Source: an uncultured Chitinophagaceae bacterium (lineage in GTDB: Bacteria; Bacteroidota; Bacteroidia; Chitinophagales; Chitinophagaceae). Taken from it: 64,000 nucleotides of DNA. Shown here in pieces: positions 30,666 to 39,607 of the stretch (position 1 is the stretch's first letter; every line of letters begins with the position of its first letter). A model generated the notes under the pieces. That model saw only the letters and a list, made by a program, of their open reading frames with translations, was not told the origin of the DNA and did not search any database. A program made the translations under genes and the position numbers. The stretch covers positions 744,001-808,000 of the forward strand of contig CALMED010000002.1 of assembly GCA_937862815.1 (NCBI GenBank), given 5' to 3'.

Positions 30666-31583
30666 TCATTCTTTCAGCCAGCGCAGCAATGCCGGCAGGC
30701 GGTTCATCCGCAAGGCGGCGTACCGCTCTTCCGTTGCACCGAAACTGCTGTAGAAAAAGGCCAGGTTGCGGATATCGCTGCCTTCAAAGTCCAGCCATGT
30801 ACCGGTGCCGGCCTGCCGGGCAATGAAGCGGTCAATCAGGTAATGCGAGGCCCCATTCGTCTTTCCGTTGGGATGATTTCCCACAACTATGTAGTACCAA
30901 CGGTGGTGCGAGTACAGAAATACGGCGGATGCCAGCAATTCTCCCTGCGTGCTACGGATGCCTGCTGCCATGGCCTGTTCTAACGAAGTAGCCTTTGCGA
31001 AAACTTCCCGGAAACGGTCAATCTCACCGATGGTAATGTCGGACAGTTGCTGCAGGGTGGGAGTGGACAGCCGCAGAATCTCATCCAGGCTGCAGCTAAA
31101 GTCGGGGTACAGGCCCGCGCTTTCCGCCTTACGGATGTTGCGTTTCAGATTGTCGCGGAACATGGCCCGCAGGTCATCGTATGCCGGCTGCAGGGATAAA
31201 ATGTAATTCACCCGTTGGGTGAGAGGAAACCCTTCCACCGCAAACAGGTTCTGCTGGTTGAGATAAATATCCATGTAGCGGAAACGTGCCGGTATCTGCT
31301 GCAGAAAACTGCTCAGCAGCGCCGCATCCATCCCGCAGCGGGCAAACACCCCGAGGCTGGCGCAGAACCAGGGCTGGTAGAGATAAGCGATGCCCCATTT
31401 CTGTTTCCAGGGCAGCGGCATCACGGCTTCATAGTCGTTCAGCACCAGGGCATCCCAGTTGTCGGCCATGGCATCGAGGTACCAGCTGTAAGCATAGATC
31501 AGTCCGTTGGGCGCCTGCCGGATACAATCATTCCATTGGTCCGTATTTACTTCCATTCGTGATATGTGCCGGAGCTGTTGCAT
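30666..31583 (-). CDS. FemAB/GNAT-like acyltransferase-fold protein
   Basis: Cytoplasmic protein of about 305 residues, not assignable to a named enzyme. It resembles the FemAB/BioF2-like acyltransferase group: FRDNLKRNIRKAESAGLYPD in the middle, then AAGIRSTQGELLASAVFLYS and a C-terminal DRFIARQAGTGTWLDFEGSD, the usual donor-binding half. The start at 31583 is preferred because its ATG shares a base with the stop of the upstream peptidase gene (TGATG), indicating translational coupling. It is the last gene of a four-gene operon with an exopolysaccharide-type sugar transferase, so peptidoglycan or surface-glycan modification is plausible (inference). Confidence 0.65.
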   Translation of the reverse strand: MQQLRHISRMEVNTDQWNDCIRQAPNGLIYAYSWYLDAMADNWDALVLNDYEAVMPLPWKQKWGIAYLYQPWFCASLGVFARCGMDAALLSSFLQQIPARFRYMDIYLNQQNLFAVEGFPLTQRVNYILSLQPAYDDLRAMFRDNLKRNIRKAESAGLYPDFSCSLDEILRLSTPTLQQLSDITIGEIDRFREVFAKATSLEQAMAAGIRSTQGELLASAVFLYSHHRWYYIVVGNHPNGKTNGASHYLIDRFIARQAGTGTWLDFEGSDIRNLAFFYSSFGATEERYAALRMNRLPALLRWLKE

Positions 31584-34474
31584 CAGAAGGGCAGGCGGCG
31601 ATCCAGTTTTTTCAGCGACCATTGCTGGATATCAATGCTGAAAGCGATGTTCCGGCGGAACCGGTTGTCGGGGAAGGTGGACTGAAAATAATCGCGGTAT
31701 ACGTTGCTGTAAAACAGGGGGAAATACACCTGTACGGTATTGCTTAGCAATGACAGCTGCAGCCCGGCATCGTAGAGGATTTTACTCCCGGTGGCTTTAG
31801 GACCCCATACTTCGGCATAGGTGCCGAGATCGAGGAACACTTTCAAGGGTATGCGCACCGGCAGCACGTTCAGAATGTTGATGGCATCGGGCAGGTCGCT
31901 CACGAAGTTCATCGCGGCCAGCCAGTTATCGGTTTTGCCTACCTTGGCGGCCAGCAGGTCGGTACGCACCTTAAACCCACCATCCCGCATCATAATCTGC
32001 TGGCTGGCAAATCCCTCAAATTCATTGCGTCCTGCGAAGTAATTGCTGTAGGTATAGTCTTCATAGCCTTTGGGGCCACTCATGTTCAGGTGATAGGGAT
32101 CGTTGAGGAAACGTTTGGTGAGGGTGCGTTCACCCAGGTAGATGAATTTCCCGGCAAAGAAGCGCACGTTGGCACCCTGCCTTTCGTTGTAGTTGAAATA
32201 GTAATTGCCGGTGAAGGCCAGGCGCACAAAATCTTTTGCCTGTTCTGCCTGGAATTCTGCCTGGTAAGGATAGAGCGCACGGGTGTCGCGTACCACAAAC
32301 CGCAGCTGGTTGAGATAGCGTTGATTCACCTGCCGGGTGATCTCCGTAAAGCGGTTTCCGTTGGGGAAGGTGTCGCGCCGGAAGCGCAGGCGGTCTTCCC
32401 AAAACAAAAATGTTTTCCATTGTATGAACCGCTCCCTTGTGCTGCGGGGGTTGGTTTCGCGTACTACCAATCGAACGGAGGGTACCAGTTTGCGGAAGCC
32501 GGTGATGTACTGCCGCCCGGCCGTATCAGTGAAATCGTTGGTGGAGAATTTCATGCCGCTGAGTGAGGCGTGAATCCGCTCAAAGCGCCCTTGATCGGGG
32601 AATGCATTGTAACCCAGCCGCACGGCTCCATTCCATTCCCGGCTCCTGGTTCCATAGAGGGGCGCCACAAGAAAATGGAAGCGGGTGGGAGCGAGGGTGT
32701 AATTGGTAATTGCCAGGCCCGGCATCAGGCCGTCGTAGAGATTGGAGCCGGCAAAGGGCGCAAGGATCAGTGCACGCTCGCCGGGTGTATTATAACCGGT
32801 GAACAAGGAGGGGCGCAGGGTTTTCTTTTCAACCGGTTGTAACGGACCGGTTTTGTTTACCAGGGCAAACAGGGAATCGAGCCGTTGACCCGTTGCCTGC
32901 TCCAGGGTTTGTTGCAGATCTGCAGGATTGGGATGCCGGAATTTCCAGGTTTCATAATACAACTGCATGCCCTTGTCGAAGCGGTCGCGTCCCAGGTGAT
33001 TTTCCAGCAGTTGCATGAACATGGCTCCCTTTACATAGGATGTGAGTACGTAATCTGTTTCACTGCTGCTATCTGCGGACAACGACAGCGGTGCGTCTTT
33101 CCTCAGTTGCTGACGGGTGTACAACAGTACTTCTTCGGTGGGCAATAAGCGGGTTTTTCGCGTCGGGAAACGGCTCCGTTCCCGGGAAAAGCGTTGCCCG
33201 TAGTAACTATTGATCCCTTCGTCCATCCAGGCATGCAGGCGTTCGTTGCTGGCGAGGATACCCTGGAACCAGTTGTGGCCCACTTCGTGCTCAAGCACAC
33301 TTTCCAGCGCTGCTTCCGACATCACCGGTGAGATGGATGTGATGCAGGGATATTCCATTCCGCCGTTGAAACCCATCTTTGCTTCCACTGCCGTGCAGAT
33401 GGAGTAGGGATAAGTACCCACCCAATTGCTGCGGCTGCGGAGCACTTCCTTCATCACCGGCACGCTGTTCTTCCACACCGGGGCACTGCCGGGCAGGTGA
33501 GCGGCATACACTTCTACGATATGTCCGTTACCCAGCTGTACCGTATCGTGCTGAACGATGAAGTTCTTGTCGGCAAACCAGGCAAAGTCATGCACCCGCT
33601 CCTGCTTAAAGACCAGCGTTTTTACCGGTATCGGTTCGCGTGGACCGGCCGCGGTTGGCGTCGTGCTGCGGCCGGGTTTCTGGGTACCCGCAGGTGCAAT
33701 CTTTTTTACGGGCGCAGGCGGCGTTTTCCGGTTGTGCAGCCAGGCTCTTTCTTCGGGCGATTCCAGCCGCCCGGTGCTCAGCACTACATAGGGCTGTGGT
33801 AGGGTCACCATCACCTCGTAATCCCCGAATTCACTGTAATATTCGCCCTGGTCGAGGTAGGGCATCGGATGCCAGCCGTAACGGTCGTACACCGCCGGTT
33901 TGGGATACCATTGCGTTACCTGGTACGACTGTCCCACATGCCCGCCCCGGGAAAAGTTGGCTGGGAGTTGCACATGAAAAGGGGTGGTTATTTCAATAGA
34001 GTTGCCTGGTGCCAGGGGCCGGGGCAGGATCAGTTTAATGATATCAATGTGCTGGGGGTGGTCTTCCGTTTCGGCCAGCTGTTCATTCACCCGGAAATCA
34101 AGGCGGTTGATGTATCCCCGGTCTCCCCGGTTGGAAAAGTAAAAGTCGGTGCGCCCGTTTTCCAGCAGCTGGTCGCTGAATGCTGTACGGTCGGTACGAT
34201 AAGCGTTGGGCCAGAGATGAAACCAGATGAAGGTCAGGGTGTCGGGGGAATGGTTGGTGTAGCGGATGCGGGCAAAACCGTCGAGCGTATGTTCCTCGTC
34301 GTTCAGCTGTACATTGATTTTATAATCGACCTGCTGCTGCCAGTAGGCAGACTGTGCACCGCTGCGGGTGACCAGCAAAAAAAGCACAAGAAAGGTAAGC
34401 AGGTAGTTCACGGCATCCGTTTTCTCAAAAATAAACGCTTGGCGGCAAGAATTCTTGTTCTGTGCCCGATTCAT
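31583..34474 (-). CDS. M1 family metallopeptidase with probable C-terminal outer membrane barrel
   Basis: Exported zinc aminopeptidase-like protein of 963 residues. After an N-terminal hydrophobic stretch (VNYLLTFLVLFLLVTRSGAQ, signal peptide) come the beta-sandwich N-domain and the catalytic domain with GGMEYPCI, the zinc motif HEVGHNWFQG and the downstream glutamate in DEGINSYYG. Roughly the last 370 residues are not peptidase-like: alternating polar/aromatic strands (NLYDGLMPGLAITNY, FLVAPLYGTRSREWNGAVRL) and a terminal Phe suggest an outer membrane barrel (inference). A low-complexity Pro/Thr insert lies near residue 260. It starts 5 bases after the sugar transferase stop. Confidence 0.82.
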   Translation of the reverse strand: MNRAQNKNSCRQAFIFEKTDAVNYLLTFLVLFLLVTRSGAQSAYWQQQVDYKINVQLNDEEHTLDGFARIRYTNHSPDTLTFIWFHLWPNAYRTDRTAFSDQLLENGRTDFYFSNRGDRGYINRLDFRVNEQLAETEDHPQHIDIIKLILPRPLAPGNSIEITTPFHVQLPANFSRGGHVGQSYQVTQWYPKPAVYDRYGWHPMPYLDQGEYYSEFGDYEVMVTLPQPYVVLSTGRLESPEERAWLHNRKTPPAPVKKIAPAGTQKPGRSTTPTAAGPREPIPVKTLVFKQERVHDFAWFADKNFIVQHDTVQLGNGHIVEVYAAHLPGSAPVWKNSVPVMKEVLRSRSNWVGTYPYSICTAVEAKMGFNGGMEYPCITSISPVMSEAALESVLEHEVGHNWFQGILASNERLHAWMDEGINSYYGQRFSRERSRFPTRKTRLLPTEEVLLYTRQQLRKDAPLSLSADSSSETDYVLTSYVKGAMFMQLLENHLGRDRFDKGMQLYYETWKFRHPNPADLQQTLEQATGQRLDSLFALVNKTGPLQPVEKKTLRPSLFTGYNTPGERALILAPFAGSNLYDGLMPGLAITNYTLAPTRFHFLVAPLYGTRSREWNGAVRLGYNAFPDQGRFERIHASLSGMKFSTNDFTDTAGRQYITGFRKLVPSVRLVVRETNPRSTRERFIQWKTFLFWEDRLRFRRDTFPNGNRFTEITRQVNQRYLNQLRFVVRDTRALYPYQAEFQAEQAKDFVRLAFTGNYYFNYNERQGANVRFFAGKFIYLGERTLTKRFLNDPYHLNMSGPKGYEDYTYSNYFAGRNEFEGFASQQIMMRDGGFKVRTDLLAAKVGKTDNWLAAMNFVSDLPDAINILNVLPVRIPLKVFLDLGTYAEVWGPKATGSKILYDAGLQLSLLSNTVQVYFPLFYSNVYRDYFQSTFPDNRFRRNIAFSIDIQQWSLKKLDRRLPF

Positions 34475-34479
34475 CCGGG

Positions 34480-35895
34480 TTATCTTCCTTTTCCGAGGAA
34501 GATGAGCCGGAAAGTATGGATCATGATTTTGAAATCAAGCGCCAGGGAAATGTTTTCGATGTACACCAGGTCGTAGCGGCTGCGCTCAATCATCTGTTCC
34601 ACATTTTCGGCGTAGCCAAACTTCACCATTCCCCAGGAGGTCAGTCCGGGTTTTACTTTCAGCAGGTACCTGTAATAGGGGGCTGTTGTAACAATCTGGT
34701 CTATGTAAAAGCGGCGCTCCGGTCGCGGACCCACCAGGCTCATGTCGCCCACCAGGATGTTCCAGAACTGCGGCAGCTCATCGAGCCGCCATTTGCGCAT
34801 CACTTTTCCCCAGGGGGTGATGCGGGGGTCGTGTTCGGAGGAAAGAGCGGGGCCATTCGACTCCGCATCCATCCGCATGGAGCGGAACTTGAGGATGTGG
34901 AACGGTTTCCCTTTCAGGCCGATGCGCTCCTGTGAGTAGAAAACAGGTCCCTTCGAAGAAAATTTAACCCGTATGGCGATGAACAGCAGGAAGGGAAGCA
35001 GCAGCACCAGCGCTGTAACGGATACCATTACATCAATCAGTCGTTTGATGTTCTGCTGCCATTCGCTCATCATGCCGTTGTGCAGTTCAATCAGCACCGC
35101 ACCCATTACATTGCTGGTACGCACCGAACCTGATAGAATGGCCAGTGTATTGGGCAGGAGTTTGATTTGCACATCCAGCTCACTGAGAATGTTGAGTGCT
35201 GTTTCGATGGCGTCCTGTTCTTTGTCTTCAATGGCAATGATTACCTGTTCGATCTGCTGTTCCTGTACCACCCGGTTCAGTTGCGGCAAGCTGCCGAGCG
35301 AAGGGAGGTAGCGGCTCAAACCGTTGGGGGTGGGTTGTGCGGGATAAAGAAAACCGTTGAAGTGATAGCCCGTTGTTTCCAGGGAGCCTTTGATGTCTTT
35401 GTACAGGCGTACGGCTTTTGATCCCGCGCCAATGATGAGTGTATTGATCTGTACCTGCCCGTTGAGAAACTGGTGTTTGATCCGGTTCAGAATGAACCAG
35501 CGCAACAGCCAGGTGATGCCGAAGTGAAAGAAAAAGAGCAGCAGGGCTTCTTTGTAGTAAAACTTATAGGAAGATATCCGGTCATCGAGCAGTACGGCAA
35601 AGAAGATTACAACCGTTCCCAGCAGGGCGCAGAAAAAAGTACTTGTAAGTTCCTGCAGGCGCGACTTGCTGTAGAGATTACGGTAGCTGCCAAACAGGTG
35701 GTAGAGTACAATCCATCCGACGGGGATGAACAGGATGCCCAGGAAAAATCGATTGTCCAGCGGTTGTTCCAGCAGGGTGGACGATTCGCCGAGTAACACC
35801 CGTCGCGACAGGTAGAAGAGCGTCCAGGCCAGCAGGGCAGCCAGCCAATCGGCAAAAAGGTACCAACCGATATGGATGCGGGACGAATGGGGCAT
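34480..35895 (-). CDS. Exopolysaccharide-type polyprenyl glycosylphosphotransferase (sugar transferase)
   Basis: Inner membrane enzyme that transfers a sugar-1-phosphate to undecaprenyl phosphate, the first step of a surface polysaccharide. The start at 35895 (MPHSSRIHIGWYLFADW) fits; the open frame continues upstream into the previous gene. There are four N-terminal hydrophobic segments, a CoA-binding-like Rossmann domain (TLIIGAGSKAVRLYKDIKG), a further membrane segment (MVSVTALVLLLPFLLFIAIR), and the C-terminal bacterial sugar transferase domain with FYSQERIGLKGKPFHILKFR, KWRLDELPQFWNIL and GDMSLVGPRPE. It begins 7 bases after the oxidoreductase stop. Confidence 0.9.
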   Translation of the reverse strand: MPHSSRIHIGWYLFADWLAALLAWTLFYLSRRVLLGESSTLLEQPLDNRFFLGILFIPVGWIVLYHLFGSYRNLYSKSRLQELTSTFFCALLGTVVIFFAVLLDDRISSYKFYYKEALLLFFFHFGITWLLRWFILNRIKHQFLNGQVQINTLIIGAGSKAVRLYKDIKGSLETTGYHFNGFLYPAQPTPNGLSRYLPSLGSLPQLNRVVQEQQIEQVIIAIEDKEQDAIETALNILSELDVQIKLLPNTLAILSGSVRTSNVMGAVLIELHNGMMSEWQQNIKRLIDVMVSVTALVLLLPFLLFIAIRVKFSSKGPVFYSQERIGLKGKPFHILKFRSMRMDAESNGPALSSEHDPRITPWGKVMRKWRLDELPQFWNILVGDMSLVGPRPERRFYIDQIVTTAPYYRYLLKVKPGLTSWGMVKFGYAENVEQMIERSRYDLVYIENISLALDFKIMIHTFRLIFLGKGR

Positions 35896-35902
35896 GCTGG
35901 AA

Positions 35903-36874
35903 TCAGAGAATTGCGGTACGTTGAATTTTTTGGAGGATCTGGTGTGCCACATCCATAGCCCGGAGCCCGTCCATTTCTGAAACCGGAACCGGTTTATTGT
36001 GCAGGATCGCATTGCGGAAATGTTCCAGTTCCATTCGGATGGCATTTACCTCCTGCACAGGCGGGTTGGCAACGGCAATGGTTTTGGTACCCTGCTTTGT
36101 TTCGATGTCGAAGGTGAAGTCGTCCGCCGTGCTGTTGTTCTTCATGCGGATCACTTCCGCTTTTTTCTCCAGGAAGTCAATTCCGATGTAGGCATCGCGT
36201 TGAAAGAGCCGGATCTTCCGCATCTTTTTCATGCTGATGCGACTGCTGGTGAGATTGGCCACGCAACCGTTATCAAATTCAATGCGTACGTTGGCAATAT
36301 CTGGCGTGTCGGTCATCACGGCCACTCCGTTGGCATGAACCTGCTTCACATCGCTTTTTACGAGGTGGAGTACGATGTCAATATCGTGGATCATCAGGTC
36401 CAGGATCACGCTCACTTCGGTACCACGGGGGTTGAACTGTGATAACCGGTGCACTTCAATGAACATGGGATTGAGCTCCAGGTCTTTGATGGCGAGGAAG
36501 GCGGGGTTGAATCGCTCCACATGTCCCACCTGGAATTTAATATTTGCCTCCCGCACCAGTTTCATCAGTTGCTGCGCTTCTTCCATGCTGTCGCACATGG
36601 GTTTCTCCACAAACACATGCTTGCCCATGCGGATGGCCAGTTGGCAGAGTTCAAAGTGGTGGTTGGTGGGCGCTACAATATCGGCGGCGTCAATGGCTGC
36701 CATCAGTTCTTCGGGGTGGCCGAACCGCCGCAGGCCGTATTTTTCCACTACCTGCCGCGCTGTTTTGTCGCCGGGGTCGTAAAACCCCACCAGTTCCACA
36801 CCGCTGATTTCCTTCCAGTTGTTGAGATGAAATTTTCCCAGGTGACCAACGCCAAACAATCCGATCTTGAGCAT
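35903..36874 (-). CDS. Gfo/Idh/MocA family NAD(P)-dependent oxidoreductase
   Basis: Soluble sugar dehydrogenase-like protein of about 323 residues. The N-terminal Rossmann motif GLFGVGHLGKFHLNNW and the conserved FVEKPMCDSMEEAQQLMKL (the EKP lysine is catalytic in the family) are visible, followed by the alpha/beta C-domain. The start at 36874 (MLKIGLFGV) is preferred over an in-frame codon at 36901, which would lie inside a TAnnTTTG promoter box. It heads an operon with the sugar transferase, M1 peptidase and acyltransferase-like genes, so it probably acts on a nucleotide sugar for surface glycan synthesis (inference). Confidence 0.85.
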   Translation of the reverse strand: MLKIGLFGVGHLGKFHLNNWKEISGVELVGFYDPGDKTARQVVEKYGLRRFGHPEELMAAIDAADIVAPTNHHFELCQLAIRMGKHVFVEKPMCDSMEEAQQLMKLVREANIKFQVGHVERFNPAFLAIKDLELNPMFIEVHRLSQFNPRGTEVSVILDLMIHDIDIVLHLVKSDVKQVHANGVAVMTDTPDIANVRIEFDNGCVANLTSSRISMKKMRKIRLFQRDAYIGIDFLEKKAEVIRMKNNSTADDFTFDIETKQGTKTIAVANPPVQEVNAIRMELEHFRNAILHNKPVPVSEMDGLRAMDVAHQILQKIQRTAIL

Positions 36875-36898
36875 GCGATAATCCTTACAGTTGAGGGA

Positions 36899-36906
36899 CA
36901 AATATA
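36899..36906 (-). promoter_or_regulatory. Putative -7 promoter box of the oxidoreductase-sugar transferase operon
   Basis: The minus strand reads TATATTTG, matching TAnnTTTG, 24 bases upstream of the preferred ATG. Confidence 0.45.
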
Positions 36907-36962
36907 ATCAAGCTTTTCCGGTGCCGGGGCAGGTTAGGCGGAAAGAAAGGGGCAAAATATTT

Positions 36963-36992
36963 TTTGAAAAAATGGTCAATTCCATATCTTTG
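36963..36992 (+). promoter_or_regulatory. Promoter of the tRNA-Asp gene
   Basis: TTTG at 36963-36966 and TATCTTTG at 36985-36992, with an 18-base spacer, fit the Bacteroidota consensus well. The mature tRNA starts 17 bases further on. Confidence 0.65.
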
Positions 36993-37009
36993 CCGTCCCA
37001 AAAACGGAA

Positions 37010-37083
37010 GGATCGGTAGTTCAGTCGGTTAGAATGCCGCCCTGTCACGGCGGAGGTCGCGGGTTCGAGTCCCGTCCGGTCCG
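37010..37083 (+). tRNA. tRNA-Asp (anticodon GTC)
   Basis: A full cloverleaf can be drawn: acceptor stem GGATCGG/CCGGTCC, D arm with GTTCAGTCGGTTAGAAT, anticodon stem CCGCC/GGCGG around loop CTGTCAC (anticodon GTC), and T arm GCGGGTTCGAGTCCCGT. The discriminator is G, as expected for Asp; CCA is not encoded. The G34 anticodon is a queuosine target, which matters because gluQ follows 37 bases downstream. Confidence 0.97.
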
Positions 37084-37085
37084 CA

Positions 37086-37115
37086 AAAAGCTCTGAGGAA
37101 CCTCGGGGCTTTTTT
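37086..37115 (+). terminator. Intrinsic terminator between tRNA-Asp and gluQ
   Basis: A stem (37086-37098 with 37101-37113, including G-T pairs) is followed by a T-run. It ends about 5 bases before the gluQ ATG, so gluQ translation would depend on read-through or an internal start. Confidence 0.6.
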
Positions 37116-37120
37116 GTTTT

Positions 37121-38035
37121 ATGCCTCTTACACCCGCCTTCACCCGCACACGCCTCGCCCCTACACCCAGCGGCTACCTGCACCTGGGCAATGTGGCTTC
37201 GTTTGTGCTTACTGCTGGACTGGCCCGCCGCTCCGGCGCTTCCATCCTGTTACGCATTGATGATCTCGACCGCGAACGGGTGCGGGATCATTACCTGGAG
37301 GATATTTTCGATACGCTGCTATTCCTGGACATTCCCTGGGACGAAGGTCCCCGCTCGGCCAACGAACACAGGCAATTGTTTACCCAGTCAACCCGGATGC
37401 AGGCCTATGCGGATGCGCTGGATTATCTCCGGGCAACCGGTGCAATCTTTGCCTGTAACTGCTCCCGCTCAGCGTTGGCGGCTCAAGCCGGCAGTACTTA
37501 TCCCGGCACCTGTCTGCACCGGGGGCTTCCGCCCGAACAGCCCGGCGTGAACTGGCGTCTGCATACCGAACGGTCGGGCGGGATTACCTGGCAGGACATG
37601 CGGCAAGGACCGACGCAGCTTCCCCTGCCGCCGGATATGCACTTTTTTATGGTGCGCCGTAAAAACGGGTATCCGTCCTACCAACTGGCATCCGTGGTGG
37701 ACGATCTTTATTTCAATGTAGACCTCGTAGTACGCGGTGCCGACCTGCTTCCCTCCACGCTCGCTCAACAATGGCTTGCCGGGCACCTGCCTGCCAATCG
37801 TTTTTCCGCCACCACCTTTGTGCATCACCCCTTACTGCATGCTCCCGGCGGAACCAAGCTGTCCAAGTCGGCAGGCGACACTTCGGTTTACAGCTTAAGA
37901 AAAACGGGCCATGCTGCAGCCGGAATTTACCGGTTGGTTGCTTCAGCCTGCGGCAGCCCGGAACAGCCCGGCAGCTGGGAAGAGTTGTTTGACGTGCTGG
38001 AGCCGCTTTGGCTTACGGGTGGAGGGCAGGGATGA
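37121..38035 (+). CDS. gluQ: Glutamyl-Q tRNA(Asp) synthetase
   Basis: A truncated glutamyl-tRNA synthetase paralogue that attaches glutamate to queuosine-34 of tRNA-Asp. The 304-residue product has only the catalytic core: the ATP motif APTPSGYLHLGN (HIGH variant) near residue 13 and KLSKSAGD (KMSKS variant) near 243, with no anticodon-binding domain. A zinc site typical of GluQ is visible: Cys112, Cys114, Tyr127 and Cys131 (ACNC...TYPGTC). Full GluRS is ruled out by length. It lies directly behind the tRNA-Asp gene. Its end overlaps the upstream part of the DUF3467 reading frame but not that gene's likely start. Confidence 0.9.
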   Translation: MPLTPAFTRTRLAPTPSGYLHLGNVASFVLTAGLARRSGASILLRIDDLDRERVRDHYLEDIFDTLLFLDIPWDEGPRSANEHRQLFTQSTRMQAYADALDYLRATGAIFACNCSRSALAAQAGSTYPGTCLHRGLPPEQPGVNWRLHTERSGGITWQDMRQGPTQLPLPPDMHFFMVRRKNGYPSYQLASVVDDLYFNVDLVVRGADLLPSTLAQQWLAGHLPANRFSATTFVHHPLLHAPGGTKLSKSAGDTSVYSLRKTGHAAAGIYRLVASACGSPEQPGSWEELFDVLEPLWLTGGGQG

Positions 38036-38066
38036 CCGCGGATGTCCGTTCTCGACCTACAATCAG

Positions 38067-38074
38067 TATCTTTG
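38067..38074 (+). promoter_or_regulatory. Putative -7 promoter box of the DUF3467 gene
   Basis: Reads TATCTTTG, 18 bases upstream of the ATG at 38092, and supports that start over an in-frame ATG at 38008. Confidence 0.5.
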
Positions 38075-38091
38075 AATCTCAACTGAAATAC

Positions 38092-38409
38092 ATGGACGAA
38101 CAACAAGTACAACCCCAGAACCAGCTCAATATTGAAATCACCGAAGAAGTGGCAGAAGGCGAATACGCCAACCTGGCCATTATCACGCACAGCCATGCCG
38201 AATTTGTGATTGATTTCGTGAATGTGATGCCCGGAACGCCCAAGAGCAAAGTGAAATCCCGCATCATTCTCACCCCGCAGCATGCCAAACGGTTCATGCA
38301 TGCCATCACCGAAAACATCCAGCGCTTTGAACAGGCCAACGGTACGATCCGCGACCTGGAAGATGTGCAGATTCCCCTCAACTTCGGCGGTCCCACAGCA
38401 CAGGCATAA
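38092..38409 (+). CDS. DUF3467 domain-containing protein
   Basis: Small cytoplasmic protein of 105 residues with no known function. The conserved core is GEYANLAIITHSHAEFVIDF followed by PGTPKSKVKSRIILTPQHAK, with a C-terminal amphipathic helix (FMHAITENIQRFEQANG); this matches DUF3467, widespread in Bacteroidota. The start at 38092 (MDEQQVQPQNQ) is supported by the promoter box and by the family's usual length. It lies between gluQ and an Ldh-type dehydrogenase; no operon logic is apparent. Confidence 0.82.
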   Translation: MDEQQVQPQNQLNIEITEEVAEGEYANLAIITHSHAEFVIDFVNVMPGTPKSKVKSRIILTPQHAKRFMHAITENIQRFEQANGTIRDLEDVQIPLNFGGPTAQA

Positions 38410-38451
38410 TTTCCTGAAGGATTGATTTTTTACACCTCTACGGAAAAAAGC

Positions 38452-39528
38452 ATGGAGAGATCTGTTCCATACGAGCATTTGCAAAACTTTGCAAGGTCCA
38501 TCTTCACGGCCATTGGATGCAGTGAATCGCATGCCGCATTGGCTGCCAACGTTTTGTTGAGCGCCGATCTGCGGGGCATCGACAGCCACGGCATTGCCCG
38601 CCTGAGCGGCTATGTGCGCCTATGGGAAGTAAAGCGCATCAATGCGCAGCCACAACTCCGCATTCTGCACGAAACACCTTCCACCGCCGTGGTGGATGGA
38701 GACAGTGGTCTGGGTCTGGTGGTGGCACCCCACGCCATGGAAATTGCCATTCGCAAAGCCTTTACCGTTGGTACCGGTTGGGTGAGCGTACAAAACAGCA
38801 ACCACTTTGGTATTGCCGGGTATCATGCGCTCATGGCGCTGGAGCACGGGATGATTGGCGTGGCCATGACCAACGCCAGCGCCCTGGTAGCACCTACCTT
38901 TTCCTCTGAACGCATGCTGGGGACCAATCCCATCGCAGTGGCCGTACCGGCTGGTAACGAACCCCCCTTTGTGGCCGATATGGCCACCACCACGGCTGCC
39001 AACGGCAAACTGGAGATTCTCCAGCGTAAACAAGAAGACGCACCGCTGGGATGGATCCAGGACGCCACAGGTGCACCCACCACCGATGCGCATGCCCTGA
39101 AAGAAAACGGCGCCCTCCTGCCCCTGGGGAGCGACCGCGAACACGGCAGTCACAAAGGCTATGCGCTGGGTTCCATCGTGGATATTTTTTCGGCCCTGCT
39201 CAGCGGGGCCAACTACGGACCCTGGGTGCCGCCCTTCCCGGCCTATGTGCCCATGCCCACCAACCAGCCCGGCAAGGGAATTGGTCACTTTTTCGGCGCC
39301 ATGCGGATTGACGCCTTCCGCCCGGCGGAGGAATTCAAACGCGACATGGATTACTGGCTCCGGCGTTTCCGCAGCGCACAGCCCGTTAATGGCCAATCGC
39401 GGGTGCTGGTACCCGGCGATCCCGAGCGAATCTGCGAAGCCGAACGGTTGGAAAACGGCATCCCCCTGCTACCGGCTGTGTGGGAAGATTTGACAAAACT
39501 GGGACAGAAATTCGGCGTCAATCTTTAA
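38452..39528 (+). CDS. Ldh family (malate/L-lactate dehydrogenase type 2) oxidoreductase
   Basis: NAD(P)-dependent 2-hydroxyacid dehydrogenase of the type 2 malate/lactate/ureidoglycolate family, about 358 residues. Motifs are LLSADLRGIDSHGIARLSGY (His of the active site), GWVSVQNSNHFGIAGYHALM with the catalytic region, MLGTNPIAVAVPAG for cofactor binding, and GSHKGYALGSIVDIFSALLS near the C-terminus. The ATG at 38452 is preferred over an upstream TTG at 38422. Which hydroxyacid it uses cannot be told. It ends about 80 bases before lysC. Confidence 0.88.
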   Translation: MERSVPYEHLQNFARSIFTAIGCSESHAALAANVLLSADLRGIDSHGIARLSGYVRLWEVKRINAQPQLRILHETPSTAVVDGDSGLGLVVAPHAMEIAIRKAFTVGTGWVSVQNSNHFGIAGYHALMALEHGMIGVAMTNASALVAPTFSSERMLGTNPIAVAVPAGNEPPFVADMATTTAANGKLEILQRKQEDAPLGWIQDATGAPTTDAHALKENGALLPLGSDREHGSHKGYALGSIVDIFSALLSGANYGPWVPPFPAYVPMPTNQPGKGIGHFFGAMRIDAFRPAEEFKRDMDYWLRRFRSAQPVNGQSRVLVPGDPERICEAERLENGIPLLPAVWEDLTKLGQKFGVNL

Positions 39529-39607
39529 TTTCGCGGGCCCCGATTGCCTGCCTGCTGAATAATTATTTCAACCACCGCAACCGTACCGGTTGCACAAACA
39601 GCGTTGT

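Noticed and set aside
36908-37183. A 91-residue minus-strand open frame across the tRNA-Asp gene
   Set aside because: It overlaps the tRNA and its promoter on the opposite strand and has no family features.
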